Source of the DNA: JAZQNF01 sp045641505
GTDB lineage: Bacteria > Bacillota > Clostridia > Lachnospirales > Bianqueaceae
Assembly: GCA_045641505.1 (NCBI GenBank)
Contig: JAZUHB010000107.1
Coordinates: 1 to 40,524, forward strand
Length of the DNA stretch: 40,524 nt
Direction: 5' to 3'
Shown here: piece after piece, positions 15,316 through 23,449 of the stretch
How the letters are laid out: each line of letters opens with the position of its first letter
Numbering within the stretch: position 1 is the first letter of the stretch
Made by a program: the position numbers and the translations under genes
Notes under the pieces: generated by a model
Databases searched by the model: none
What the model was told of the DNA's origin: nothing
The model's input: the letters and a program-made list of their open reading frames with translations, nothing else

Positions 15316-15768
15316 TCAGTCCTCGACGGTGACGGTACCGTCCTCCGCGACCGTAATCTTCATGCCGGTCTTCACGTAGTCCAGGAACTCCTCGCCGAGG
15401 GAATCGACGACGGGCATCTTGGTGTGCTCGCCCTCCAGCCACACGTCCGCCAGCACGACGCCGGCGCCCGCGAGGGAGTCGATCGGGTTGGAGAACAGCA
15501 TGCAGGCCGGCTGACGGCCCATGGAGCAGGCGCAGTAGAGCACGAGGCCGCCGGTGGTGGAGCCGATGGTCTGGGGCAGGCACAGGGCCTTGCCGGCCAT
15601 CTCGTGGCCGTACAGGTCAGGATTGTTCTGGTCGCCGCAGGTCGCCTTCTTGTCGCCGAACTGCAGGGCCTTCTGAAAGGAGGCCAGCGTATTCAGGCCG
15701 CCGTGCGAAACCAGCGCCTCAGCACTCACGCTGCCCGGCGCAACGACACGTCCCTTGAAAGTCTTCAT
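15316..15768 (-). CDS. Aconitase X small subunit (swivel domain)
   Basis: A 150-residue protein matching the small (swivel) half of the aconitase X (AcnX) family, formerly DUF126. Visible features are the start FKGRVVAPGSVSAEALVS, the conserved IGSTTGGLVLYCAC segment and the end GMKITVAEDGTVTVED. In AcnX enzymes this domain closes the active site formed by the large subunit. The ATG lies 3 bp after the large subunit stop, so the two are translationally coupled. Characterised relatives are cis-3-hydroxy-L-proline dehydratase (bacterial) and phosphomevalonate dehydratase (archaeal); substrate here is unknown. Confidence 0.88.
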   Translation of the reverse strand: MKTFKGRVVAPGSVSAEALVSHGGLNTLASFQKALQFGDKKATCGDQNNPDLYGHEMAGKALCLPQTIGSTTGGLVLYCACSMGRQPACMLFSNPIDSLAGAGVVLADVWLEGEHTKMPVVDSLGEEFLDYVKTGMKITVAEDGTVTVED

Positions 15769-15771
15769 CGC

Positions 15772-17046
15772 TTATTTTCCTCCCTTCGTGATCTGCTCGA
15801 GGATCTCATCGTCCGTGTAGTAGCGGGCGGAGGTGTAGGTGCGGAGCTTGTTGCTGGAGGTGATGGTGGGCACCTTCTGGCAAACGGGGTTGTTCATGTA
15901 CATCAGCGGGCAGATGTAGGAGGTGATGACACCGCAGGCCTTGAGCCGCGCCGCGTACTCGGTCTCCTCGAAGGCCTTCAGCACGGCGGGCGCCGCGGTG
16001 AAGACGGTGGGGATCACGACCTTGCTGTTGCCGGCAGCCCGAAGGCCCGCCTCGACCTTGTCGGTCCAGTCCTTCAGCTGCTGCAGGCTCATGTGCGGGC
16101 AGCCCATGAAGCAGAGCTTCGGCTTCGCGTCCTTGTTCTTCCAGATGACGGGGTAGTTGTCATACACGCGCTGCAGCTCAGCGTCGTCGATCACGTAGGT
16201 CTTCGCGCCCTCGGCGATCAGCTTCTCGCCCTGCTCCACCGCGTCGGGGGTCAGGTTCTCGATATGGTACAGACCGACCGCGCCGTTCGAGGCGGTGGCC
16301 GCGCCGAAATCCTTCAGGTAGGTGCAGGCATCGTCGTTCAGCTCGGTGCCGATCCACTTGTCGAGGCCCTTGATGTAGGGGACGTCCTCCATGACCTTCA
16401 TGCCGACGGCCGAGCCCAGCAGCTGCGCCTCCGGCTTCTTCGTGGTCTTGATCTCGATCACCCAGGTCGCCTTCCGGCCCTCGGGCGTCAGCAGTCCGAA
16501 GTACGGCACGAAGCCCACCACGGAGCCCATGATGTCGATGATGCCGGAGTTCCGGTTGCAGTGCGCGCCCAGCACGGAGTTCGCGTACACGACCGCGGAA
16601 GACTCGGACCAGGACAGCACCTCGCCCTTCTCAGGCTTGTTGCCGACCGCGTCCATGTAGCAGGTGCAGGTGAAGGCATCCTTCTCGACGAGGCCCAGCT
16701 CCGCGAGCTGCTTCTCGTAGAAATCCTGCCGGGTGTACATGAAGTTCTTGAAAACGAAGTCCTCGATGAAGTTGCTCGGGACGTTCTTGTCCAGCGGCCG
16801 GGGGTCGACCGTGAACTGCTGGCCGGAGATCGCACCGGCCTCGATCAGTTTGCCCATCAGGTCATACACGGGGCCCAGGGCCTTCAGGCCGAAGGAGGTG
16901 ACCAGATGGTTGTACTTGCTCGTGACGGGCACGAGCTTCTCCGCTCCGAACAGCTCGCCGTAGCGGATGACGGATTCCATGACCTTGGCCTTGGTTTCAC
17001 CCTGGGAACCGGCAAGGATGGCTTTTTGTTCGTCAGTTAAGATCAT
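15772..17046 (-). CDS. Aconitase X catalytic subunit
   Basis: A 424-residue protein of the AcnX catalytic family. Recognisable segments are the N-terminal LTDEQKAILAGSQGE, the cysteines in TCTCYMDAVGNKP and GAHCNRNSG, and the later CFMGCPHMSLQQL, which likely supply the Fe-S cluster ligands. AcnX enzymes dehydrate hydroxy acids without the classical three-domain aconitase layout. This is the two-polypeptide form. It follows the flavin reductase gene by 104 bp with a strong hairpin between them and no obvious promoter of its own, so co-transcription is likely. A dehydratase next to an enoate-type reductase suggests two consecutive steps. Confidence 0.88.
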   Translation of the reverse strand: MILTDEQKAILAGSQGETKAKVMESVIRYGELFGAEKLVPVTSKYNHLVTSFGLKALGPVYDLMGKLIEAGAISGQQFTVDPRPLDKNVPSNFIEDFVFKNFMYTRQDFYEKQLAELGLVEKDAFTCTCYMDAVGNKPEKGEVLSWSESSAVVYANSVLGAHCNRNSGIIDIMGSVVGFVPYFGLLTPEGRKATWVIEIKTTKKPEAQLLGSAVGMKVMEDVPYIKGLDKWIGTELNDDACTYLKDFGAATASNGAVGLYHIENLTPDAVEQGEKLIAEGAKTYVIDDAELQRVYDNYPVIWKNKDAKPKLCFMGCPHMSLQQLKDWTDKVEAGLRAAGNSKVVIPTVFTAAPAVLKAFEETEYAARLKACGVITSYICPLMYMNNPVCQKVPTITSSNKLRTYTSARYYTDDEILEQITKGGK

Positions 17047-17105
17047 TTGTTTTCCCTTTCTGTGAAAGTGAATCGCGCGCGTTTCGTGCTTCCCTCTTGT
17101 GTTAA

Positions 17106-17135
17106 CTTTCAGAGCGGGTTTTCCCGCTCTGAAAG
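17106..17135 (-). other. Intercistronic hairpin between reductase and aconitase X genes
   Basis: CTTTCAGAGCGGG (17106-17118) and CCCGCTCTGAAAG (17123-17135) form a perfect 13-bp stem with a 4-base loop. On the minus strand it is followed by TTAACACAAG, not a T tract, so it looks like an mRNA-stabilising or processing hairpin rather than a terminator. Confidence 0.7.
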
Positions 17136-17150
17136 CGCTTCACCTTAGTG

Positions 17151-19220
17151 TTATTTAATTTTCATCGCCACATCCCACGCCTTCCAGACCACGGTGCGCA
17201 GGTTGCCGACCTTCAGGCAGTCGCCGACCAGATGGACGTGCTTGGACTCGGGGAAGAGAGGCGTCGCGTGGTAGCCCATGGAGGCGATCACGGTGTCGCC
17301 GGCGATTTCGAACTCGTTGCCGTCCTTGTCGGTGACGGTCACGCCCTTGTCGGTGACTTCCTTCAGCTTGGTCTCGAGGTGGACCTCGACCTTGTTCAGG
17401 GCGAAGTACTCACGCAGGTAGGAGCTGTTGGCGAGGCAGACGCCGGGCACGGCGATCAGGTCGTTCTTCATCTCGACGATGACGGGGGTCTTGCCCTTCT
17501 TGAAGAGGTCGTAGGCGATCTCGCAGCCGGTCAGGCCGCCGCCGATGATGATGACCTTCTCGCCGACGGGTGTGCCGTAGAGGTAATCGGTGGCTTCCAC
17601 GGTCTTGTCGAGGCCGGGGATGCGGGGCTTGTTCGCCGCGGCGCCGGTGGCGACGATGATCTCATCGAAGTCCTTCAGCTCGTCGAGGCTCTTGACCTCC
17701 GTGCCAAACCGCACCTCGATGCCGAGGTCCTTGAGCTCCTTCGCGTACCAGGCAAGAAGCTCCTTGTCCTTCTCCTTGAAGGAGGGGGCCGCGGCCGCGT
17801 TGAAGACGCCGCCGAGCTTGTCGCCCTTCTCGAAGATCACGGGCTCGTGGCCGCGCTTCTTGAGGACGCGGGCCGCTTCCATGCCGCCGATGCCGGCGCC
17901 GATGACGGCGACCTTCTTGGCCTTCTTGGCGGGCACGATCTTGTACTTGCCGGACTGCATGGTCTCGGGGTTCAGCGCGCAGCGGGCCATGCCCATGTTG
18001 TCGCTGAGGGGCTGATCGTTGCCGACGCCGTTGTAGTGAGCCATGTTGAAGCAGGCGTTGTGGCAGCAGATGCAGGGATGGATGCTGGCTTCGTCGCCGT
18101 TCATCATCTTGGTGATCCACTCGGGATCGGTGAGGAACTGACGGGCCACGCCCATGCCGTCCAGCTCGCCCGCGGCGATGGCTTCCGCCGCCACGTCGGG
18201 CGTCATGCGGCCGGCGCAGACCACGGGGATATCGACGTATTTCTTGATGTGTTTGACGTCTTCCAGATTGCAGTTCTGGTCCATATACATCGGGGGATGA
18301 GACCAGTACCAGGCGTCGTAGGTGCCGTTGTCACAGTTGAGCATGTCGTAGCCGGCATCCTGCAGATACTTGGCGGCGCGCTCGCTCTCTTCCATGTCGC
18401 GGCCGACCTCGGTGTACTCCTCGCCGGGCAGCGCGCCCTGGCCGAAGCCCTTCGTCTTGGAGACCACGGAGTAGCGCAGGGTGACGGGGAAGTCGTCGCC
18501 GCAGAGCTCCTTGATGGCCTTGACGATCTCGACCGGGAAGCGGTAGCGGTTCTCGAAGGAGCCGCCGTACTCATCGGTACGCTGGTTGGAATAGGGCATC
18601 GTGAACTGGTCCAGCAGATAGCCCTCGTGCACGGCGTGGATCTCGACGCCGTCGACGCCGGCATCCTTGCAGAGCTTCGCGGTCTTGGCGAAGGCCTTGA
18701 TCATCTGCTTGATTTCCTTCTGCGTCAGCTCGCGGGACATGCAGCTGTCTTCCCAGCGGTTGGGGTTGGCGCTGGCGCTGGCGGTCAGGTAGTCGACGTT
18801 CAGGATGGGCCGCATGAGGAAGCCGAGGACCTTGTTCTTGCAGCACTTGACCATCAGATCGTTGATGGCCATGCTCCGGCCGAAGCCGGCGGTCAGCTGA
18901 ACGAACATTTTGCACTCGGTCTCCGTGTGCATCTGGTCCATGAACTTCTTGAGCTTTCTGAACTTGCCCTTGCCCTGATACAGCCACTTGCCCATCAGGG
19001 TGTCGCGGATCGGGGCGATGCCGGGCAGGATCAGGCCGGCGTTCTGCTTGGCGCGGGCCATCAGGAACTTGGCGGCCTCCTCGTCGAAGTGATTGGGCTC
19101 CAGCCAACCGAAGATGGAAGTTCCGCCCATGGAGGTCATCACGATACGGTTCTTGATCTCCACATTGCCGATCTTCCAGGGGGTGAACAGCGGAGCATAC
19201 TTGGGGTTCATTTCCGACAT
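17151..19220 (-). CDS. Old-Yellow-Enzyme/2-enoate reductase family flavoprotein
   Basis: A 689-residue three-domain protein of the 2,4-dienoyl-CoA reductase / enoate reductase / BaiCD type. Residues ~1-375 are the FMN-binding TIM barrel (start LFTPWKIGNVEIKNRIVM, later HAVHEGYLLDQF). Cysteines C383, C386 and C390 form the C-x2-C-x3-C iron-sulfur motif; the fourth ligand is probably C414, further away than the usual 11 residues. Residues ~435-689 are an FAD/NAD(P) domain with VIGAGIGGMEAARVL and a second IIGGGLTGCEIA. Such enzymes use NAD(P)H to reduce activated C=C bonds in anaerobes. First gene of the aconitase X operon. The substrate cannot be read from sequence. Confidence 0.9.
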   Translation of the reverse strand: MSEMNPKYAPLFTPWKIGNVEIKNRIVMTSMGGTSIFGWLEPNHFDEEAAKFLMARAKQNAGLILPGIAPIRDTLMGKWLYQGKGKFRKLKKFMDQMHTETECKMFVQLTAGFGRSMAINDLMVKCCKNKVLGFLMRPILNVDYLTASASANPNRWEDSCMSRELTQKEIKQMIKAFAKTAKLCKDAGVDGVEIHAVHEGYLLDQFTMPYSNQRTDEYGGSFENRYRFPVEIVKAIKELCGDDFPVTLRYSVVSKTKGFGQGALPGEEYTEVGRDMEESERAAKYLQDAGYDMLNCDNGTYDAWYWSHPPMYMDQNCNLEDVKHIKKYVDIPVVCAGRMTPDVAAEAIAAGELDGMGVARQFLTDPEWITKMMNGDEASIHPCICCHNACFNMAHYNGVGNDQPLSDNMGMARCALNPETMQSGKYKIVPAKKAKKVAVIGAGIGGMEAARVLKKRGHEPVIFEKGDKLGGVFNAAAAPSFKEKDKELLAWYAKELKDLGIEVRFGTEVKSLDELKDFDEIIVATGAAANKPRIPGLDKTVEATDYLYGTPVGEKVIIIGGGLTGCEIAYDLFKKGKTPVIVEMKNDLIAVPGVCLANSSYLREYFALNKVEVHLETKLKEVTDKGVTVTDKDGNEFEIAGDTVIASMGYHATPLFPESKHVHLVGDCLKVGNLRTVVWKAWDVAMKIK

Positions 19221-19281
19221 ACGTTCATCTTCCTTTCTCGATATTCAATTTTGATAAAAAAATAACAATCTTTCTGCATGT

Positions 19282-19310
19282 ATTATAACATAATCCCCGG
19301 GAAATGAAAG
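19282..19310 (-). promoter_or_regulatory. Extended -10 promoter of the reductase operon
   Basis: On the minus strand TGTTATAAT contains TATAAT (19287-19282) with an upstream TGn. The -35 candidate 17 bp upstream is CTTTCA (19310-19305), a weak match. The promoter lies about 60 bp before the ATG. Confidence 0.72.
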
Positions 19311-19327
19311 TGTTTTTCCCGGGGATT
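19292..19327. promoter_or_regulatory. Perfect 13-bp dyad operator over the reductase promoter
   Basis: AATCCCCGGGAAA (19292-19304) and TTTCCCGGGGATT (19315-19327) are perfect inverted repeats 10 bp apart. The dyad centre coincides with the -35 hexamer of the promoter at 19282-19310. No T tract follows on either strand, so a repressor binding site is more likely than a terminator. Confidence 0.65.
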
Positions 19328-19385
19328 TCAAAAAATTATTTCACATATTTAACAGTGGAGGAGTCATACCGGCGCAGGGGGGCAT

Positions 19386-19592
19386 TCATTGCGGCGCGGC
19401 GGAGATCTCATAACGCTGCGCTTCGAAGCGCATCACCAGCAGGGTCCCGTCCTCAAAGCGGACGATGATCCGATCCTCCATTTTTGCATCCCGGTAACGG
19501 TAGCAGCGAACCGTCTCGCCGGTCGCAGTGGTCTCGTCGTATAGGTAATCGCCGACATATTTCGCCTTTGCCGACCTGCGAATCGCATAATT
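19386..19592 (-). pseudogene. C-terminal remnant of an unrecognised gene
   Basis: The minus strand holds a 68-codon stretch ending in TGA at 19386. It reads like real protein, with segments AKAKYVGDYLYDE, GETVRCYRYRDAKMEDR and VRFEDGTLLVMRFEAQ. There is no start codon with a ribosome binding site: the frame stays open to about 19717 but passes through repeat sequence. The only internal ATG would leave about 30 residues. It is best read as the surviving 3' end of a decayed gene; I do not recognise the family. Confidence 0.45.
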
Positions 19593-19650
19593 AACTGGCC
19601 AGTCAGACCTTCGTGGCGAGTAAATTTCAGCGAAAAAGGGTACGCCTATG

Positions 19651-19924
19651 AAAAGCGGCGAGCTAAACGTGGCGTCCGGCTCGCCGCTCGAGCATTTGGG
19701 TGGCCAATTTTATGCAGGATTTGCGAAAAACGAGACTTTTATGCACTTTTCAAGGGCACCGCGAGGGGCGGGGTAAGCCTCCCGGACAAGTTCTTGGCCT
19801 CTTGGGGCCCAAAAAAGTGAAAAGCGGCGAGCTAAACCGCAGCAAAACACCGCCACTTTTTTTGGAGCGTACATTTTGAAAAATGATTTAGCTGGCCATA
19901 TCCGCCGAAGCGGCGAGCTGAAAT
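19651..19924. repeat. Three dispersed copies of a short repeat in a gene-free gap
   Basis: AAAGCGGCGAGCTAAAC occurs at 19651-19668 and 19820-19837, and a variant GAAGCGGCGAGCTGAAA near 19907-19924. The first copy forms an inverted repeat with AGCGGCGAGC at 19654-19663 and GCTCGCCGCT about 15 bases later. The second copy sits between AAAAAAGTG and CACTTTTTTT. The gap 19593-20025 otherwise shows short ORFs without ribosome binding sites and no recognisable gene. Confidence 0.6.
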
Positions 19925-20025
19925 TGCATAAAACACGCCACAAGCCTTCGACGCGCCGTCACAAACGCGCCGCAAACCTGCGGCCCGCCCGCCGCACTTC
20001 TTTCCCGCATCCGCTCCCCCGACAA

Positions 20026-20054
20026 TTGACGCTTTCTCCAATCTTTGATATAAT
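20026..20054 (+). promoter_or_regulatory. Promoter of the zinc-ribbon gene
   Basis: TTGACG (20026-20031) and TATAAT (20049-20054), spacer 17 bp, 65 bp upstream of the ATG. Confidence 0.88.
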
Positions 20055-20118
20055 ATTAACGATATTCTATCCCTAAATATCGCTCCATTTTCCAGAGACC
20101 TATCAGGAGGAACAAAAA

Positions 20119-20913
20119 ATGTCCATGATTTGCCCCAAATGCGGAACCAAGCTGGACGACGGCGTACTCTTCTGCACCGAGTGCGGCGCCTTCCTGGCCG
20201 CGAATGCCAATGCTGCCGCCGTGAAAGACACGGCCGAAAAAGCTGTCAATGAGCTGGACGCGATGCTCGACCAGGCCAAGGCCGGTCTCGACGCAGGCGC
20301 CGCCCAGCTGAACGATATTCCCACTCCCACCCTCACGCTGAACCCCGGCGCGCCCTTCGACGCCGCCGCCATGCCTGAGGCCAAGCCCGCCGCGGCAGCG
20401 ACCGCACCCGCGCCCGCCGCTCCCGTGACCGTCGCCGAGGACCCGAAGGCCGCCGCCAAAGAGGCCAAGGCCCGCGCCGCCGCGCAGAAGGCTGCCGAAA
20501 AGGAAGCCGCGAAAAAGGCCCGCGCCGCCGAAAAGGCCGCGAAGAAGGCCGCATCCGCCGCGCCCGCCGCTGCCGCGCCCGCTGCCGGTGCGAAGCCCCT
20601 TTCCACCGCCGGCTACTTCTTCCTGATGCTCCTCTTCGCGATCCCCGTGCTGGGCTGGCTGATCGCCATCGTGGTCGCGCTCGCCGCGAAGAATCCGAAC
20701 CTCAAGAGCTTCGCCCGCGCCACCCTGACCTGGCTGCTGATCGGCCTGATCCTGCTGATCCTCGCCGCCATCGCCGTGCTGCTCTTCTCCCAGAAGCTGC
20801 TCACCGCCTACAACGCGGCGGCCGGCACCAGCTATGCCTCCTTCGTCGAGCTCTTCGGAAGCGACATCGCGTCGGTGTTCGGCAAGATCGCGGTCATGTT
20901 CGGTCTCCACTAA
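20119..20913 (+). CDS. Zinc-ribbon membrane protein with Ala/Lys-rich linker
   Basis: A 264-residue protein starting MSMICPKCGTKLDDG. The N-terminal zinc ribbon uses C-P-K-C and C-T-E-C. A ~130-residue alanine-, proline- and lysine-rich linker follows (about residues 35-165), with a coiled AAKEAKARAAAQKAAEKE part. Two membrane helices lie at about 170-192 and 205-228. Such zinc-ribbon membrane proteins are common in Clostridia and have no agreed function. AGGAGG lies 8 bp before the ATG. The next gene begins 27 bp later without a separate promoter, so the two are likely one transcript. Confidence 0.75.
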   Translation: MSMICPKCGTKLDDGVLFCTECGAFLAANANAAAVKDTAEKAVNELDAMLDQAKAGLDAGAAQLNDIPTPTLTLNPGAPFDAAAMPEAKPAAAATAPAPAAPVTVAEDPKAAAKEAKARAAAQKAAEKEAAKKARAAEKAAKKAASAAPAAAAPAAGAKPLSTAGYFFLMLLFAIPVLGWLIAIVVALAAKNPNLKSFARATLTWLLIGLILLILAAIAVLLFSQKLLTAYNAAAGTSYASFVELFGSDIASVFGKIAVMFGLH

Positions 20914-20940
20914 AATTCGTTACGGGAAGGTGATACCTTA

Positions 20941-22233
20941 ATGAACATCCAGTACATCCATCCGGCTGACCAGCTGGTCATGTTCATGCAGCGCATTTAC
21001 GACAAGGGCCTGACCACCATGTCCGGCGGCAACCTGTCCATCATGGACGAGTCCGGCGACATCTGGATCACCCCCGCCGGCATCGACAAGGGCACGCTGT
21101 CCCGCAGGGACATCATCTGCGTCCATCCGGACGGCAGCATCGAGGGGCCGCACAAGCCCTCCTCCGAGCTGCCCTTCCACATCTCCGTCTACAAGATGCG
21201 TCCCGACCTCAAGGCCGTGCTCCACGCGCATCCGCCGGCCCTGGTGGCCTTCTCCATCGCGCGGAAGACCCCGAGCCTGGATTTGACGCCCACCGTGCAG
21301 AGCGTGTGCCATGACGTGAAGATCGCCACCTATGCCGTGCCCGGAAGCCGCGAGCTCGGCGCGGAGATCGGCAAGGTCTTCGAGCAGGGCTGCGACATCG
21401 CGCTCCTCGAGAACCATGGCGTCTGCATCGGCGCCCCGGATATGTTCACTGCCTTCCGCCGCTTCGAAACGCTCAACTTCTCCGCCCAGCTGCAGGTGCT
21501 GGCCGGCAAGCTCGGTCCCGTGAACGAACTGCCCCTGGACGCCTACCGGCTGAGCGCCACCACCTATCACACCAAGATGGACGATTTCATCCCCAACAGC
21601 CACAGCGCCGAGGAGCTGGCGGCCCGCCGGGACATGATCACCCTGATCCACCGTTCCTACAAGATGGGGCTCTTCACCGCCACGCAGGGCACCTACTCCG
21701 TGCGCCTCTCCGACGGCAGCTTCATCATCACCCCCTTCGGCTTTGACCGGGCCTACCTGGAAGAGGACGATCTGGTCCGCGTGAAGGGCGGCATGAAGGA
21801 GCTGGGCAAGACGCCCTCCCGCGCCGTCCATCTGCACGCGAAGATCTATGAGGAGCACCCCGAGGTGGGCGCGATCCTGAACGCCCATCCGGTCCACGCG
21901 ATGGCCTTCGCAGTCACCGACGCCGAGTTCGACGCCCGCACCATTCCCGAGAGCTACATCATGCTCCGCGACGTGCGCAACCTGCCCTACGAGGTGATCT
22001 ACACCGATCCCGCGGCGCTTGCGAAGAGCTTCGACCCGGCCCATCCCGCCGTCATGGTCGAGAACGACTGCGTCATCGTCACCGGCGAGACCCTGCTCAA
22101 GGCCTTCGACCGCCTCGAGGTGATGGAATCCACCGCGCACTCCATCCTGGACTCCATCGGCATCGGCCCCATCGTCCACATCACCGATCAGGAGATCGCC
22201 GACCTCAAGGTCGCCTTCAACCTGGTCGACTGA
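20941..22233 (+). CDS. Tandem class II aldolase/adducin domain protein
   Basis: A 430-residue protein with two class II aldolase domains. Domain 1 (about residues 1-205) keeps the FucA-type residues: acid E76 (PSSELPFH), zinc ligands H95 and H97 (LHAHPP) and H159 (LENHG). Domain 2 (about 220-430) is degenerate: the acid position is A295 (PSRAVHLH), the first zinc ligand is N314 (NAHP, H316 kept) and the third is D376 (ENDC). One active and one structural domain is therefore expected. Class II aldolases cleave sugar phosphates such as fuculose-1-phosphate or rhamnulose-1-phosphate, or epimerise or decarboxylate related compounds; the substrate here is unknown. GGGAAGG precedes the ATG; a terminator follows the gene. 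Confidence 0.85.
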   Translation: MNIQYIHPADQLVMFMQRIYDKGLTTMSGGNLSIMDESGDIWITPAGIDKGTLSRRDIICVHPDGSIEGPHKPSSELPFHISVYKMRPDLKAVLHAHPPALVAFSIARKTPSLDLTPTVQSVCHDVKIATYAVPGSRELGAEIGKVFEQGCDIALLENHGVCIGAPDMFTAFRRFETLNFSAQLQVLAGKLGPVNELPLDAYRLSATTYHTKMDDFIPNSHSAEELAARRDMITLIHRSYKMGLFTATQGTYSVRLSDGSFIITPFGFDRAYLEEDDLVRVKGGMKELGKTPSRAVHLHAKIYEEHPEVGAILNAHPVHAMAFAVTDAEFDARTIPESYIMLRDVRNLPYEVIYTDPAALAKSFDPAHPAVMVENDCVIVTGETLLKAFDRLEVMESTAHSILDSIGIGPIVHITDQEIADLKVAFNLVD

Positions 22234-22250
22234 AGCTTGTAAACCGAAAC

Positions 22251-22282
22251 AGGAACGGAGGACGACTCCGTTCCTTTTCTTT
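22251..22282 (+). terminator. Terminator after the aldolase gene
   Basis: AGGAACGGAG (22251-22260) and CTCCGTTCCT (22266-22275) form a perfect 10-bp stem with a 5-base loop, followed by TTTCTTT. A second hairpin, CCCGCCGGA with TCCGGCGGG (22285-22311), lies between it and the next gene. Confidence 0.85.
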
Positions 22283-22330
22283 CCCCCGCCGGAGGAACGC
22301 CTTCCGGCGGGATCCCGAAAGGAGAAAATC

Positions 22331-23449
22331 ATGAAGACCCGGCTGCCCGACTACGGACGCTCGAACCTGGCGCTGGCCAATTCCGTGCTGGCCCACTTCG
22401 GCGTGACGCCCCACCACGAAACCGAGCCGACCTTCGACCAGGCCCTCTGTCCCCGCGGAGGCCGCGCACCGCGCAGCGCCGTCATCCTCCTCTTCGACGG
22501 CCTCGGCATGACGATGCTCGAGAAGCACCTGCCGGCCCGCTCCTTCCTGCGCCGCCACCTGGTGACGGAGCTCTCCGCGGTCTTCCCGCCCACCACGGTC
22601 GCCGCGACGAGCTCGATCCAGAGCGGCCTCACGCCGCTGGAGCACGGCCGCCTCGGCTGGTTCCTCTGGTTCCCGGAGGCAGGCGAGAACTACTCGATCT
22701 TCATGAACGAGGGCGAGGAAAGCCATGCGCCCTACGCGCCCGGCAACCCCGGCGAGCTGTTCCTGCATTACGAAAATCTCGGCGATCAGATCCGCGCCGT
22801 CCGCCCCGAGGTCGAATACTTCGAGGTCTCGCCCTTCGGCAGCGAAAAGGCGTACAGCGCCGCGGAGGTCTGCCGGAAGATCCGCCGCCTCTGCCGCCGG
22901 CCGGGCGAGCGCTTCCTCTACGGCTACTGGACCGGCCCCGACCACGACGTGCACGACCTGGGGACGGATCATCCGAAGATCCGCCGCGAGGTCCGCGCCA
23001 TCGACCGCGCGGTGCGCCGGATGTGCCGCGGCCTTCGGGACGCTGCCGTCGCCGTCACCGCCGACCACGGTCTCCTCACGGTGGACTGGGTCGTGCTGGA
23101 CGAGTATCCGGAGCTTCTCGCGATGCTCCGCGCCCCCTACTGCTCCGTCGAGAGCCGCGCCTGCGCCCTCTTCGTGAAGGAGGAATGCCTGGCCGCTTTC
23201 CCCGCGAAGTTCAACGAACTGCTCGGCGGCCGCTTCCGGCTCTTCAGCCGCGAGGAGGCCCTCCGGCTCGGCCTCTTCGGCCCCGGCGAGGCCCATCCGC
23301 GCGCGGAGAGCTTCCTCGGCGATTTCCTCGCCGCCGCCACCGACCGCTATTGCCTCTCCCTGCATCGCGACCCCAACCCGCTCCGCGGCCAGCACGCGGG
23401 CCTCACGGAGGACGAGATGCGGGTGCCCTTCATCCTGATCCAAAAGTAA
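22331..23449 (+). CDS. Alkaline phosphatase superfamily phosphodiesterase
   Basis: A 372-residue enzyme of the type I phosphodiesterase/nucleotide pyrophosphatase branch. Metal and nucleophile motifs appear in order: LLFDGLGMTMLE (about residues 50-62), the Thr-containing PPTTVAATSS (about 86-95), then GPDHDVHDLG (about 203-212) and TADHGLL (about 245-251). This is the expected two-metal site. No signal peptide is visible, so the enzyme is probably cytoplasmic. GAAAGGAG lies 6 bp before the ATG. The next gene starts on the last base of its stop codon. The physiological substrate is unknown. Confidence 0.85.
   Translation: MKTRLPDYGRSNLALANSVLAHFGVTPHHETEPTFDQALCPRGGRAPRSAVILLFDGLGMTMLEKHLPARSFLRRHLVTELSAVFPPTTVAATSSIQSGLTPLEHGRLGWFLWFPEAGENYSIFMNEGEESHAPYAPGNPGELFLHYENLGDQIRAVRPEVEYFEVSPFGSEKAYSAAEVCRKIRRLCRRPGERFLYGYWTGPDHDVHDLGTDHPKIRREVRAIDRAVRRMCRGLRDAAVAVTADHGLLTVDWVVLDEYPELLAMLRAPYCSVESRACALFVKEECLAAFPAKFNELLGGRFRLFSREEALRLGLFGPGEAHPRAESFLGDFLAAATDRYCLSLHRDPNPLRGQHAGLTEDEMRVPFILIQK

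Noticed and set aside
17106..17135. Terminator separating the reductase and aconitase X genes
   Set aside because: The stem is strong but no T tract follows in the transcribed direction, and no promoter for the aconitase X genes is visible downstream.
17148..19265. 705-codon ORF on the plus strand opposite the flavin reductase gene
   Set aside because: It mirrors a well-recognised enzyme gene; long antisense frames are expected in G+C-rich coding sequence. It has no recognisable domain and its composition is rich in H, G, A and L as typical for such shadows.
19710..20041. Short minus-strand ORFs (77 and 69 codons) in the gap before the zinc-ribbon gene
   Set aside because: They overlap one another, lack ribosome binding sites and are made largely of the repeat copies.
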